From assembly GCA_004554075.1 (NCBI GenBank), contig SFOB01000117.1:1-9043 (forward strand): DNA of 9,043 nucleotides. The letters run 5' to 3'. Each line of letters starts with the position of its first letter. Within the stretch, counting starts at the first letter, position 1. The stretch is from Treponema sp. (lineage in GTDB: Bacteria > Spirochaetota > Spirochaetia > Treponematales > Treponemataceae). The notes beneath the pieces are model-generated. The model was not told the DNA's origin. It saw nothing but the letters and a program-made list of their open reading frames with translations, and made no database searches. Both the position numbers and the translations under genes were made by a program. Positions 1 through 7,171 of the stretch are shown one piece after another.

Positions 1-917
1 AGAAATGTGGAGAGTTATTTAATTTATGCCGTTGGTCATACACCGATGTTCACAACGCTGACAACAATACGTCTGGAGGTATCATAGATAAGTATCGTCA
101 TCTGATAACCAATACTAATGATGAAGATTTTGTTGATTTAGAATGGAATTTCATAAATGGTTTTGACGCAAATAAAGCCGTTCGTGATTATATAGAAAAT
201 AGCGTTGATGATCCTCATGCTATTGCAACAATAGCAGTCTGCTTGAACGAAACCCACAGGTCATTGCAAGCAGCAATGAATTTGCCCAACATAGTATATG
301 AGAAACTAATCCCTGTACTTGTAAATCAAAGACAATCAGATTCAATGATTCAGGCTCTTAAGGTTGGAGCACGATATGCACATTTGTGGCCTATCGGCAT
401 CTTGTCAGAGGATCTGGAGGATCAACTAACCACTCTGATTCACTATGGCAAACGTATTAATTATATCTATAACTATTATTATACGAATGGTAGTTCTCCA
501 GAGTCTATTGACGAAAGCGTTGCATCAGATCAATGGGAGGACGTTAGAATATCAAAACGTTGGTCAAATATCTATTCTGCAGCATCAATATGGACAAAGT
601 TGCGCAGTTTAATGGGGTCTGACACTATTGAGCCAAGAAAACCTCAGATTGAAGAGCATATAGAAATACTTGCCCAAATGGAACACAACCGATGGGTCGT
701 TGAAGAACTGTTACTTGGTTACAGACCTGTCAACCAACAAGAAGATCTTGCAATTGATAATAACAAGACTCTCAAATCCGTAATGAAGCAACAGTATATT
801 CATTATGATATTCGTCCTTACGAAGGATTAAAAACTGATGAGCATGGAAATGATGTTCGCGAGAATGACAAATTAATAGTGCGTAACATACATCTGATTG
901 CTTCTTCAATCAAATGA
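1..917 (+). CDS. RyR-domain protein, 3' part (5' end outside window)
   Basis: The reading frame is open from base 3 to the TGA at 915-917, so the gene begins upstream of the window. A TTG at 243 is not needed as a start. About 304 residues are visible. The last ~100 residues are a prokaryotic RyR (ryanodine-receptor repeat) domain: the motif AQMEHNRWVVEELLLGYRP (encoded at about 673-729) is the signature helix, followed by HYDIRPYEGL and a RENDKLIVRNI segment. The preceding region (e.g. DDPHAIATIAVCLNE and VYEKLIPVLVNQ) reads like the alpha/beta part of large bacterial proteins that join a TrkA-N-like Rossmann domain to RyR, but too little is visible to prove that. RyR domains in bacteria are thought to bind a nucleotide-type ligand, so a sensor role is inferred. 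The next gene starts 19 bases downstream, which suggests one transcript. The RyR call is strong; the N-terminal architecture is unknown. Confidence 0.8.
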   Translation, partial: KCGELFNLCRWSYTDVHNADNNTSGGIIDKYRHLITNTNDEDFVDLEWNFINGFDANKAVRDYIENSVDDPHAIATIAVCLNETHRSLQAAMNLPNIVYEKLIPVLVNQRQSDSMIQALKVGARYAHLWPIGILSEDLEDQLTTLIHYGKRINYIYNYYYTNGSSPESIDESVASDQWEDVRISKRWSNIYSAASIWTKLRSLMGSDTIEPRKPQIEEHIEILAQMEHNRWVVEELLLGYRPVNQQEDLAIDNNKTLKSVMKQQYIHYDIRPYEGLKTDEHGNDVRENDKLIVRNIHLIASSIK

Positions 918-936
918 TTTCTATAATCCATCCACT

Positions 937-2880
937 ATGCATAACATCTATATTAGCGGAATAATAAATGACAAGGTCTATATTGAAGCAATAAAAGACC
1001 TTGTTGAGAAAAGCTTGGACAATGTCAAATGTTGGGTTGACGTTGTTCAAGATAATTCGTCTTTATCATATGGGGTCGCAGCAAAAAAAGAAATGCCAAG
1101 CCCTAATGAATATGAGATAGCGATTTATGTAGCATCAAAGGAGTCAAGACAGTCCGAATGGGTTTTTAGAGAACTTACTTACTTCATGAAGATGGAAATA
1201 CCTCTGTTTGCTGTCATCGTTGATGATCTTGATTTTCCAACTACCTCACGAAGTAGATGGTTCAAAGGATTTTGCTCTAAAGACAATCATAATTCTCTAT
1301 TGTCTTTTGTGCGCCAAAATATCAAGAACGAAGAAGAGTATGATGTATTTATAAGCTATTCACGAAAGGACTCCGAAACAGTGAATGGCTTTAGGCAAAT
1401 GCTGGAAAGTTATCTTCCAGGATTAAGATGCAGGTTTGATTTGGATGGTATTGAATCTGGGGATAAATTTGAAGGGAAAATTGTTTCTGCAATTGAGAAA
1501 TCGAAAATTCTTCTTTTTGCAGTTTCAAATAATTCTATGGAGTCAGAATATGCACAACGTGAAGTGACGTTTGCACACAATCTTGGAAAACGTATAGTTC
1601 CTGTTGTCATTGATGGATCCAAACTTTCAGGCTGGTTCCTATTCCGTTTCGGAAATATCAGTTATACTGACATCCAGGTTCCTGAACAACTTGCTCAACT
1701 CCTACAAAACTTGGGAAATTGGTTTAGACTTGAACCGAACGTTTCATCTTTCAATGCTGCAGCTAGCTATAGTTGTGCATCACGAGACATTGTACCAGAG
1801 GACTCGGAGCAAGTAGAATTGCCGCCTCCTCCCGCAGAAATTATTGTTAATTTAGATTCCAATTATGATGGTGATGCCTCTTTTGATGATTGGGATGGTG
1901 ATTGTTGCGCAAATTTCGATGCAGAGGAAGACAGTGACTATGACATCTCGATGATTGACGTAAACGCTAATGGTAATATAGACGATTTGTATCTTGAAAC
2001 CATTGAAAAAGACTCACATTTGCAAAGATATGAGGAACAGGAGCGTCGTTATAAGATAGAGAAAGTGTGTCGTATGGAAGAAACTCATCCTAAGCAATCA
2101 ATAAATCTTAGACGTGGTCAGTCAATTTCTTTCTCTAAGACCAAAGAAGATACTGAGTTCCTAACAGCAGTACATAATACAGAATTTTCAGGAAATCTTG
2201 TTAAGCATGATCGTGGCTTCTTTAGTAATTTTTGCGGTAAACTAAAGAATGTATTTGGTCATAGTGAATCAGATTCTGTCCATTCTTGTGTATATGCTCC
2301 AGCACAAGCAAAAGTGGGTGATGAAATCCTCGTTCAGGTGTTTTTACATCTTCCTTCAGAGGTGGCAGATGTAGAATGCCAGGCAAAGTCTGTTGATGCA
2401 TCAGCAAGAAAAAGAAATTCCAAGCAGCTTTCTATCGCATTAAAAAATGGAGATATTTTAGATATTGTTCTTTCAATACCTACAATCAATATAAATCAGA
2501 TATGTAAGTCAATATGTTGGAAAGGACGTTTTGAAAGTGTTGAATTTGCATTTTCAATACCCGAAAACTGCTCAAAAGATTCCTTGCTATCTACGATTGT
2601 ACTCTTAAAACAGCATATTCCTGTAGCTGAAATGTCTTTCAAAATTGAACTTGTGTCGAATCCAAGTAAAGCATATGCGGAAATCTTTGGACACATTTTC
2701 AGAAGAACATTTATCTCTTACTCTCACAAAGATATTGCAACGTTTGAGCCGATTGCTAATCAGCTAAGGAATAATGGTATTGACTACTTCTTTGATAAAC
2801 ATACACTCAAATCTGGAGATATGTATCGAAATAAGATTAGGGAATGGTTGGAACTTTCAGACCTTTTCATCCTCTGTTAG
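937..2880 (+). CDS. Three-TIR-domain protein, truncated by in-frame TAG
   Basis: ATG 937 is preferred over TTG 898 because it lies after the upstream stop and begins directly at the first beta strand (MHNIYISG). It encodes 647 residues. Residues 1-125 are a degenerate TIR-like fold. Residues 133-265 are a canonical TIR (YDVFISYSRKD; RFDLDGIESG), with Glu173 at the position of the SARM1 catalytic glutamate. A linker very rich in Asp/Glu spans about 288-345, and a charged segment runs to about 440. A beta-rich domain covers 448-576 (starting CVYAPAQAKVGDEI). A third TIR starts at 588 (RRTFISYSHKD), with Lys625 where TIR2 has Glu. The beta-domain-plus-TIR arrangement is a familiar Bacteroidetes family whose members continue LFILCWS, so the TAG at 2878-2880 replaces a Trp codon and removes the last 54 residues, including the final TIR strands. 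TIR2 could still act as an NAD hydrolase. The shortened product may be unstable, or the gene may be a pseudogene. Confidence 0.85.
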   Translation: MHNIYISGIINDKVYIEAIKDLVEKSLDNVKCWVDVVQDNSSLSYGVAAKKEMPSPNEYEIAIYVASKESRQSEWVFRELTYFMKMEIPLFAVIVDDLDFPTTSRSRWFKGFCSKDNHNSLLSFVRQNIKNEEEYDVFISYSRKDSETVNGFRQMLESYLPGLRCRFDLDGIESGDKFEGKIVSAIEKSKILLFAVSNNSMESEYAQREVTFAHNLGKRIVPVVIDGSKLSGWFLFRFGNISYTDIQVPEQLAQLLQNLGNWFRLEPNVSSFNAAASYSCASRDIVPEDSEQVELPPPPAEIIVNLDSNYDGDASFDDWDGDCCANFDAEEDSDYDISMIDVNANGNIDDLYLETIEKDSHLQRYEEQERRYKIEKVCRMEETHPKQSINLRRGQSISFSKTKEDTEFLTAVHNTEFSGNLVKHDRGFFSNFCGKLKNVFGHSESDSVHSCVYAPAQAKVGDEILVQVFLHLPSEVADVECQAKSVDASARKRNSKQLSIALKNGDILDIVLSIPTININQICKSICWKGRFESVEFAFSIPENCSKDSLLSTIVLLKQHIPVAEMSFKIELVSNPSKAYAEIFGHIFRRTFISYSHKDIATFEPIANQLRNNGIDYFFDKHTLKSGDMYRNKIREWLELSDLFILC

Positions 2881-3045
2881 TCTAAGAACAGTGAACAAAG
2901 CAAAGAAGTGGATATGGAAAGGCACCTTGCACTTGATATTGCACAACGTGATGGTTCTACATTGAGAATTTGCCCATTTGTGTTCGCACCCAAGGCACCA
3001 ATTCCTGTAGATATGATTGATATTTATAATTTTACTGAGATTTAA
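2881..3045 (+). pseudogene. C-terminal remnant of three-TIR gene after nonsense codon
   Basis: The same reading frame stays open from the TAG at 2878-2880 to the TAA at 3043-3045. It encodes 54 residues that begin SKNSEQSKEVDMERHLAL and end PVDMIDIYNFTEI. This is the expected C-terminal end of the family: residues after the third-TIR FILCWS strand, then the TIR alphaD/E region, ending in a D-x-YNF-E-I tail that I recognise from related Bacteroides proteins. No plausible start codon or separate gene is seen here. The remnant ends one base before the ATG of the next TIR gene, so the ancestral stop was nearly coupled to that start. With the TAG in place, 166 bases lie between termination and the next start. 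The segment would be translated only by suppression or read-through. Confidence 0.85.
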
Positions 3046-3046
3046 T

Positions 3047-3805
3047 ATGAAAGAATTCGATATATTTATCAGTTACTCTCGAAAAGATTTTTCTGAGGTA
3101 GAGGCATTAAAACAATCAATCGAACAGCATATATCAAATGTGAAGTGTTGGTTTGATTTAGATGGTATTGAATCTGGCGAAGAATTTACAGATAAGATTA
3201 TCTCATCTATTGAGAAATCGCAGATTCTTCTTTTTGCAGTGTCTGAAAATTCTATGGCATCACCCTGGACTCAGAAAGAGGTTCGCTATGCTTCTAATGT
3301 TGGAATTAAAATCATACCAGTACTGCTCAAAGACACAAAGTTGTCAGGATGGTTCTTGTTTGAATTTGGTAATATGGATTGTATATCAATAGATAACCCA
3401 CTACAATTCAAGAAGATGCTTAAAAATCTGTCAGACATTTTTGGAAAATCGATGATAGAGGATGACTCCGCTGAACCTCCTGTAGTATTAACAAATCCTC
3501 CGTCTATTAAGTATTTTAGCTATCCAGCAGATGCTGATATGCACGAAGGAAGTGAGTTCCCCTTGTCATGGGAGGTTGAGAATTGTACAAAAGTACAACT
3601 GAAATTCGGAAGGAGTACGCCTATTGATGTAGAATACAAAGGCGAACATCCGTTTAAGGTTCGTTTGTCAAGATGTACAATCATCCTGATAGCTTACAAT
3701 GGCGCAGCTAAAACGGAAAAGAAGCTTACCATAACTAAAGAGAAAGGCATAATGGGTAAAATCTCGTCTTGGATGTATAAGAAGACGAAAAAGATTCTCA
3801 AATAG
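3047..3805 (+). CDS. TIR domain protein with Ig-like C-terminal domain
   Basis: ATG 3047 is chosen because it lies one base after the ancestral stop of the three-TIR gene and immediately precedes the first TIR strand (KEFDIFISYSRKD). An in-frame ATG at 3017 would add ten residues lying inside the upstream gene. The product is 252 residues. Residues 3-130 form a TIR domain with CWFDLDGIESG; Glu42 occupies the catalytic position, and the LLFAVSENS and VRYASNVGIKIIPVLL strands are intact. Residues 151-229 look like a bacterial Ig-like beta sandwich (FPLSWEVENCTKVQL; TIILIAYNGAAKTEKKLTI). Residues 231-252 are a lysine-rich tail that could contact membrane or nucleic acid. There is no signal peptide, so it is probably cytoplasmic. 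By family analogy the likely activity is NAD cleavage or cyclic-ADP-ribose-type signalling, not proven here. Its TIR is very close at DNA level to TIR2 of the preceding gene. Confidence 0.88.
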   Translation: MKEFDIFISYSRKDFSEVEALKQSIEQHISNVKCWFDLDGIESGEEFTDKIISSIEKSQILLFAVSENSMASPWTQKEVRYASNVGIKIIPVLLKDTKLSGWFLFEFGNMDCISIDNPLQFKKMLKNLSDIFGKSMIEDDSAEPPVVLTNPPSIKYFSYPADADMHEGSEFPLSWEVENCTKVQLKFGRSTPIDVEYKGEHPFKVRLSRCTIILIAYNGAAKTEKKLTITKEKGIMGKISSWMYKKTKKILK

Positions 3806-3812
3806 TCTGCGT

Positions 3813-4094
3813 ATGTATACACCTAATCCAATAGACACGTCTGATGTTATTTTGCCAGAAGAACTGACAAAACTTGCAGAGTTGATAGCAGAAAATGTTC
3901 ATGAAGTATGGGCACGGAATAGAATTTCTCAAGGTTGGACACTTGGAGATGTGCGCGATGATGAGCTCAAAAAGCATCCTTGTTTAATCCCATATGTTGA
4001 TCTGACTGAGGACGAGAAGCATTTCGATAGAGAAACTGCATTTGAAACAATAAAGTTTATCAAAAAACTTGGATTTAATATAATCAAAGAATAA
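3813..4094 (+). CDS. Small stand-alone RyR-domain protein
   Basis: This is a 93-residue protein that consists almost entirely of one RyR domain. ELTKLAELIAENVHEVWA is the first helix, HEVWARNRISQGW carries the His-x3-Trp-like signature and Gly-Trp turn, and HPCLIPYVDLTEDEKHFDRE is the second hallmark segment (hydrophobic core, then an E/D-K-x-x-D-R turn leading into the last helix). The length is normal for a free-standing prokaryotic RyR protein. It starts seven bases after the TAG of the TIR-Ig gene, and its TAA overlaps the next ATG by one base, so it is co-transcribed and probably translationally coupled to both. Prokaryotic RyR domains recur next to TIR and other nucleotide-centred conflict genes. 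The inferred job is binding a nucleotide or modified-nucleotide signal made or consumed by the neighbouring TIR proteins. The substrate cannot be read from sequence. Confidence 0.85.
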   Translation: MYTPNPIDTSDVILPEELTKLAELIAENVHEVWARNRISQGWTLGDVRDDELKKHPCLIPYVDLTEDEKHFDRETAFETIKFIKKLGFNIIKE

Positions 4095-4480
4095 TGGCTA
4101 CTTGGAAAGATAAAATAGAGGTGACTCGTGAAAATGGGGAGGTATGCATGATGCCAGCACCCCAGATTGTTTCATGTAGTCGTAGCACTGATATACCAGC
4201 ATTTTATGCTGACTGGTTCTTTCATAGATTGAAAGTAGGCTATAGTGCCTGGACAAATCCTTTCAATAATTCAACCAGTTATATTTCATATGCCAATACA
4301 CGGTTTATCGTATTCTGGTCTAAAAATCCTGCACCTTTACTTAGTCATCTATGTGAGTTAGAGGATAAAGGTATCAATTGTTATATCCAATACACACTGA
4401 ACCAATCTTTATTCGACATGGCTATGGCTGACGGCGTGTTGGATAGCAGAGAACAAAAAGTATTAAACTTTTACGCTTGA
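4094..4480 (+). pseudogene. Truncated DUF1848 protein fused to a TerB-like scrap
   Basis: The frame encodes 128 residues. Residues 24-103 match the N-terminal part of DUF1848 proteins: IVSCSRSTDIPAFYADWFF, then the VGYSAWTNPFN segment, then FIVFWSKNPAPLLSHL and CYIQYTLN. Complete members are, from memory, about 280-320 residues, with a TIM-barrel-like body and C-terminal cysteines suggestive of a metal or Fe-S site; all of that is missing. After TLN the sequence changes abruptly to FDMAMADGVLDSREQKVLNFYA. This resembles the AMADG-x-x-D-x-x-E-x-x-x-L helix pair of TerB-like domains, and then the frame stops. The simplest reading is a deletion that joined the 5' third of a DUF1848 gene to the interior of a TerB-like gene. 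A short expressed chimera is possible, but the DUF1848 activity should be lost. The start overlaps the RyR stop by one base. Confidence 0.7.
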
Positions 4481-4502
4481 AGTATTGAGTTTTTTCAATA
4501 TT
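4481..4502 (+). terminator. Weak AT-rich hairpin after DUF1848 remnant
   Basis: AGTATTGA at 4481-4488 can pair with TCAATATT at 4495-4502 around a six-base loop, with one G-T wobble. It lies immediately after the TGA of the DUF1848 remnant and before the next transcription unit. The stem is short and almost all A-T, and it is not followed by a T run, so a terminator role is only possible. Confidence 0.25.
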
Positions 4503-4527
4503 ATACCATATTAGCATTTTCAAGACA

Positions 4528-5748
4528 ATGAAAATAGATATATACAAACAATTGCTGAATCTAAATACGTTGAAGATGGCATTCACAGGTACAGCCTGGC
4601 TCGGAAAGGCTTTCTTTAACAGAAAAGGTGACCCTTCTAAGTATCTTAAAGCCGTTCCTGATCACTCAACTTGGGCAGAAGAGAAGGAGGATATATTAGA
4701 AAGAGCCAATTGGCTTGTAACTAAGGTTGTGACTTCCCCTGAACTTCTGATGAAGGAGAGTCCCAAAATAATTGGCGATGAATTCGCTGGAGAGTGGGCT
4801 ATTTATTCTTGCTCAATGCTGACTCATGCTTTGGCAAATATATCGTGTATTTATCCCGACAAAAAGGATTCTTGCCCTGGCCTTATTGCTAAGATGATAG
4901 ATATTGTCAACACTCCAACTATTCGTATGTATGATACAATACAATGGAAAGAGGATGCAATGGAATCGCTCAATGGCCCCAAGCATCACATGACGTACCT
5001 TAGTATTTTATCATGGATGATTACAAATTACAAGTTCGCTGGTGGCGACAATAGGTATGATTCCTTACTACATACATTGACTGATACTCTTGTACGTCGT
5101 ATGCATGAGAGCAAATATGATTTAAACCTTCTGTCTTTCCCACGTAAACCTATCTGGCTGACGGATATGTTGGTAACGATTGTTGCACTAAAGAATTACA
5201 CTCGTCTTTTCAATGGTAAACATTCTGATACGTTAGATGCATGGTTGAAAAATGCGAAAACAATTTGGATTGATCCGAAGACCCATCTTTTGGCAGGACT
5301 CTTGCCTGGAGCAAGCTATCGTCAGAAAGGAATAAGAATGAAAGGTTCTTGCACGGCTTTGAATTGTTCCTATCTTTCAATTGCTGACGAAGACTTTGCT
5401 AGAGAACAACATAAGTATATGAAGCAGTTCTTTACAAAAGAAACAGATTTGATGGGAACCACAATATATGGAATTAAAGAATACCGAAATCGCTCACCTA
5501 AATTCAGCCTTGCTGCAGGTGATGCCGGATTGGTTATTCAAGGAATAAGCGCAGGAGGTACTGCTTTTGCGCTTGGAAGTGCAACTTACTTTGGTGATTG
5601 GAAGATGCGCTATGAACTGTTGAGAACTGCAGAGATTGGCGGCTGTACAATTACAGATGGACGTATGAGGCATTATAAACTCGGCGAATTTTCGCTTGTT
5701 GGAGAAGCTACAGCACTTGCAATGCGCACAAACATTAACAGATATTGA
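4528..5748 (+). CDS. Alpha/alpha-barrel protein, linalool dehydratase/isomerase-like
   Basis: This encodes a 406-residue protein with no signal peptide and no membrane span. The repeated paired helices with aromatic and acidic residues suit an (alpha/alpha)6 toroid. Segments that recall the linalool dehydratase/isomerase-like family of Bacteroidetes are GEWAIYSCSMLTHALANI (about residues 88-105), the RMKGSCTALNCSYLSIAD region followed by DFAREQ (about 271-296), GDAGLVIQGISAGGTAFALG (about 331-350) and the C-terminal LVGEATALAMRTN. The biochemical activity of these homologues is mostly unknown, so no substrate is proposed. The ATG at 4528 is the first in the frame, 47 bases after the previous stop, in an AT-rich leader without Shine-Dalgarno. 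The following phytase-like gene begins four bases after the stop, so the two form an operon. The family assignment is from memory and moderate; the reading frame is secure. Confidence 0.6.
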   Translation: MKIDIYKQLLNLNTLKMAFTGTAWLGKAFFNRKGDPSKYLKAVPDHSTWAEEKEDILERANWLVTKVVTSPELLMKESPKIIGDEFAGEWAIYSCSMLTHALANISCIYPDKKDSCPGLIAKMIDIVNTPTIRMYDTIQWKEDAMESLNGPKHHMTYLSILSWMITNYKFAGGDNRYDSLLHTLTDTLVRRMHESKYDLNLLSFPRKPIWLTDMLVTIVALKNYTRLFNGKHSDTLDAWLKNAKTIWIDPKTHLLAGLLPGASYRQKGIRMKGSCTALNCSYLSIADEDFAREQHKYMKQFFTKETDLMGTTIYGIKEYRNRSPKFSLAAGDAGLVIQGISAGGTAFALGSATYFGDWKMRYELLRTAEIGGCTITDGRMRHYKLGEFSLVGEATALAMRTNINRY

Positions 5749-5752
5749 AATC

Positions 5753-6751
5753 ATGAAATTATTAAAACAAGTAAATATAGGCAAATTTGGCGTTCGTCCT
5801 GCTAACTATAGTGGAATCACCCCCATTATAGGTAATCGATATGCAGTTGTCGATGACAAGGAGTTTATTGATGGTTTTATGTTTTTGGACATAGACGTTA
5901 ATCCCCAAACAGGCAAAATAGAGAATGTCTCATACGAAGAGCCAAAAGGTTTTATTGAAAGAAAGAGAACTATAGACAATCCTGAGTCTGTTTATAGAGA
6001 CTGCGAAGGTTGTGCTTTTTGTTCAGACACAGACACCATATTCATTTCTGGAGAAGAGGATCAACGAATTGCGGAATACGATATGGATGGTGTTCCAACA
6101 GGACGCGAACTTCAAGTTCCAGAATACATGAAGCGTCATAACATTGACGAGAATTATGGGTTCGAGGCTCTTACATATAATAATACAACAAAACTATTTT
6201 GGACAACAACCGAAGCAACTCTGGTTCAAGATGGCTTGCGTTCCAATCTTGAAAATAAACACGTTCAGAACAGATTAAGACTACAATCTTTTGGGCTTGA
6301 TTTAAAGCCTGGTAAGATGTTTGCTTACAAGATGGATGTGCCTGAAGCCAAACAACGAAAAGGAAATCATGTTCATGGTGTACCTTCTATGTTAGCATTG
6401 GATAATGGCACTCTCATCGTCATGGAGCGAGAAGCTTTTATTCCCAAAGTGTATTTTGGCAGCTTCTGCCGAATCAAATTGTATATTGTGCAACCTGAAC
6501 AATATCAAGAAATAAAAGAAACCACGGTGTTGTCTGAGATTCAAGAACACATTTTCCTGAAGAAAAAATTGCTCTGTGAATTTACTACTCATGTCAACCA
6601 CATATGGAATTTCGCAAATTACGAGGGTATGTGTCTTGGACCAAAATTGGATAATGGTAGACAAACCATCTTGCTTATTAGCGACTCGCAAGGCGGACAT
6701 GGCAATGCAGTATATCATCTAAAAGATTACATAAAGGTTATTATTCTTTGA
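5753..6751 (+). CDS. Phytase-like esterase-family beta-propeller protein
   Basis: ATG 5753 lies four bases after the upstream stop and starts right at the conserved strand (KLLKQVNIGKFG...NYSGIT). An upstream TTG at 5696 would overlap the previous gene. The product is 332 residues. It shows the pattern of the esterase-like activity of phytase family (PF13449): an N-terminal SGIT with RYAVVDD strand, RDCEGCAFCSDTDTIFISGE, the NYGFEALTYNN...FWTTTE blade, PSMLALDNGTLIVMEREAF, and the closing NYEGMCLGPKLDNGRQTILLISDSQ. Known relatives are usually exported or lipoproteins and act on phosphoesters. This copy has no hydrophobic leader, so it should stay in the cytoplasm unless the true start has been lost. 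It is paired with the alpha/alpha-barrel gene. The substrate is unknown. Confidence 0.78.
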   Translation: MKLLKQVNIGKFGVRPANYSGITPIIGNRYAVVDDKEFIDGFMFLDIDVNPQTGKIENVSYEEPKGFIERKRTIDNPESVYRDCEGCAFCSDTDTIFISGEEDQRIAEYDMDGVPTGRELQVPEYMKRHNIDENYGFEALTYNNTTKLFWTTTEATLVQDGLRSNLENKHVQNRLRLQSFGLDLKPGKMFAYKMDVPEAKQRKGNHVHGVPSMLALDNGTLIVMEREAFIPKVYFGSFCRIKLYIVQPEQYQEIKETTVLSEIQEHIFLKKKLLCEFTTHVNHIWNFANYEGMCLGPKLDNGRQTILLISDSQGGHGNAVYHLKDYIKVIIL

Positions 6752-6752
6752 T

Positions 6753-7114
6753 ATGTGGGTATTCTGGCTAGGAAATAAAATTCAAGACTTCAAGGTTAAA
6801 TACCTTGGGAAAGAGATTCGCATTCCATCCTCCAAAGCCTCCAAAGGCGAACGAGCTGTTATCCTTTTGGGTATATGCATATAGATTTCTGTGTAAAAAA
6901 TGAAGAAAAGCTCTATTTTATTGAGTATGATGGCCAACAACATTATCGTCCCGTGAAACATTTCGGTGGCAAAAGGACGTTCTTTTATCAACGTCTTAGG
7001 GATATTGTCGAAGGTTGGGAATGTAAAGATAGGGGAATCCCTTTATTAAGAATCAAGTATAACATACCACTATCAAATATAGATTCTATTATACTTAATT
7101 TTCTCCACACTTAA
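6753..7114 (+). pseudogene. Broken PDDEXK-type nuclease gene (deletion plus frameshift)
   Basis: Two pieces of one gene lie in different frames. From ATG 6753 to TAG 6884 a 43-residue piece reads MWVFWLGNK, then KYLGKEIRIPSSKASKGERA; the Gly-Glu helix is the usual N-terminal element of Vsr/DUF559-like nucleases. From about 6875 to TAA 7114 a second frame gives IDFCVKNEEKLYFIEYDG followed by QQH, and later RLRDIVE and IPLLRIKY. This is the catalytic core of PDDEXK nucleases of the IEYDGxQHY type, with Asp4, Glu17 and Asp19 of that piece as likely active-site residues. In intact relatives a substantial stretch separates the GE helix from the D-F-C strand; here only a few residues remain and the frame changes. 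A deletion is inferred at about 6860-6885. A downstream product starting at ATG 6875 is conceivable (79 residues) but would lack the first helix. The rest of the 6752-7171 gap shows no other gene. Confidence 0.65.
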
Positions 7115-7171
7115 TACATTTCACTTAATATTTTATACATTAAAAATTTCTTTGAGATTAGTACTATAAAT

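Noticed and set aside
243..245. TTG as start of the first RyR protein
   Set aside because: The frame is open to the left edge and the upstream codons read as continuous protein, so the gene starts outside the window.
898..936. TTG 898 as start of the three-TIR gene
   Set aside because: It would overlap the upstream coding end and add 13 residues before the first TIR-like strand; ATG 937 fits better.
1410..1622. Minus-strand 70-residue open frame, and similar short frames over the TIR genes
   Set aside because: They are antisense or out-of-frame shadows of the strongly conserved TIR2 coding region.
2878..2880. TAG reassigned as a sense codon in this genome
   Set aside because: TAG also ends the TIR-Ig gene at 3803-3805 in a normal position with the next gene starting seven bases on, so a simple nonsense change is more likely.
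5494..5784. Minus-strand 96-residue open frame
   Set aside because: It lies antisense over the end of the alpha/alpha-barrel gene and has a cysteine/serine-rich composition typical of a shadow frame.
6392..6718. Minus-strand 108-residue open frame
   Set aside because: It is antisense to the conserved C-terminal half of the phytase-like gene, with no recognisable motif.
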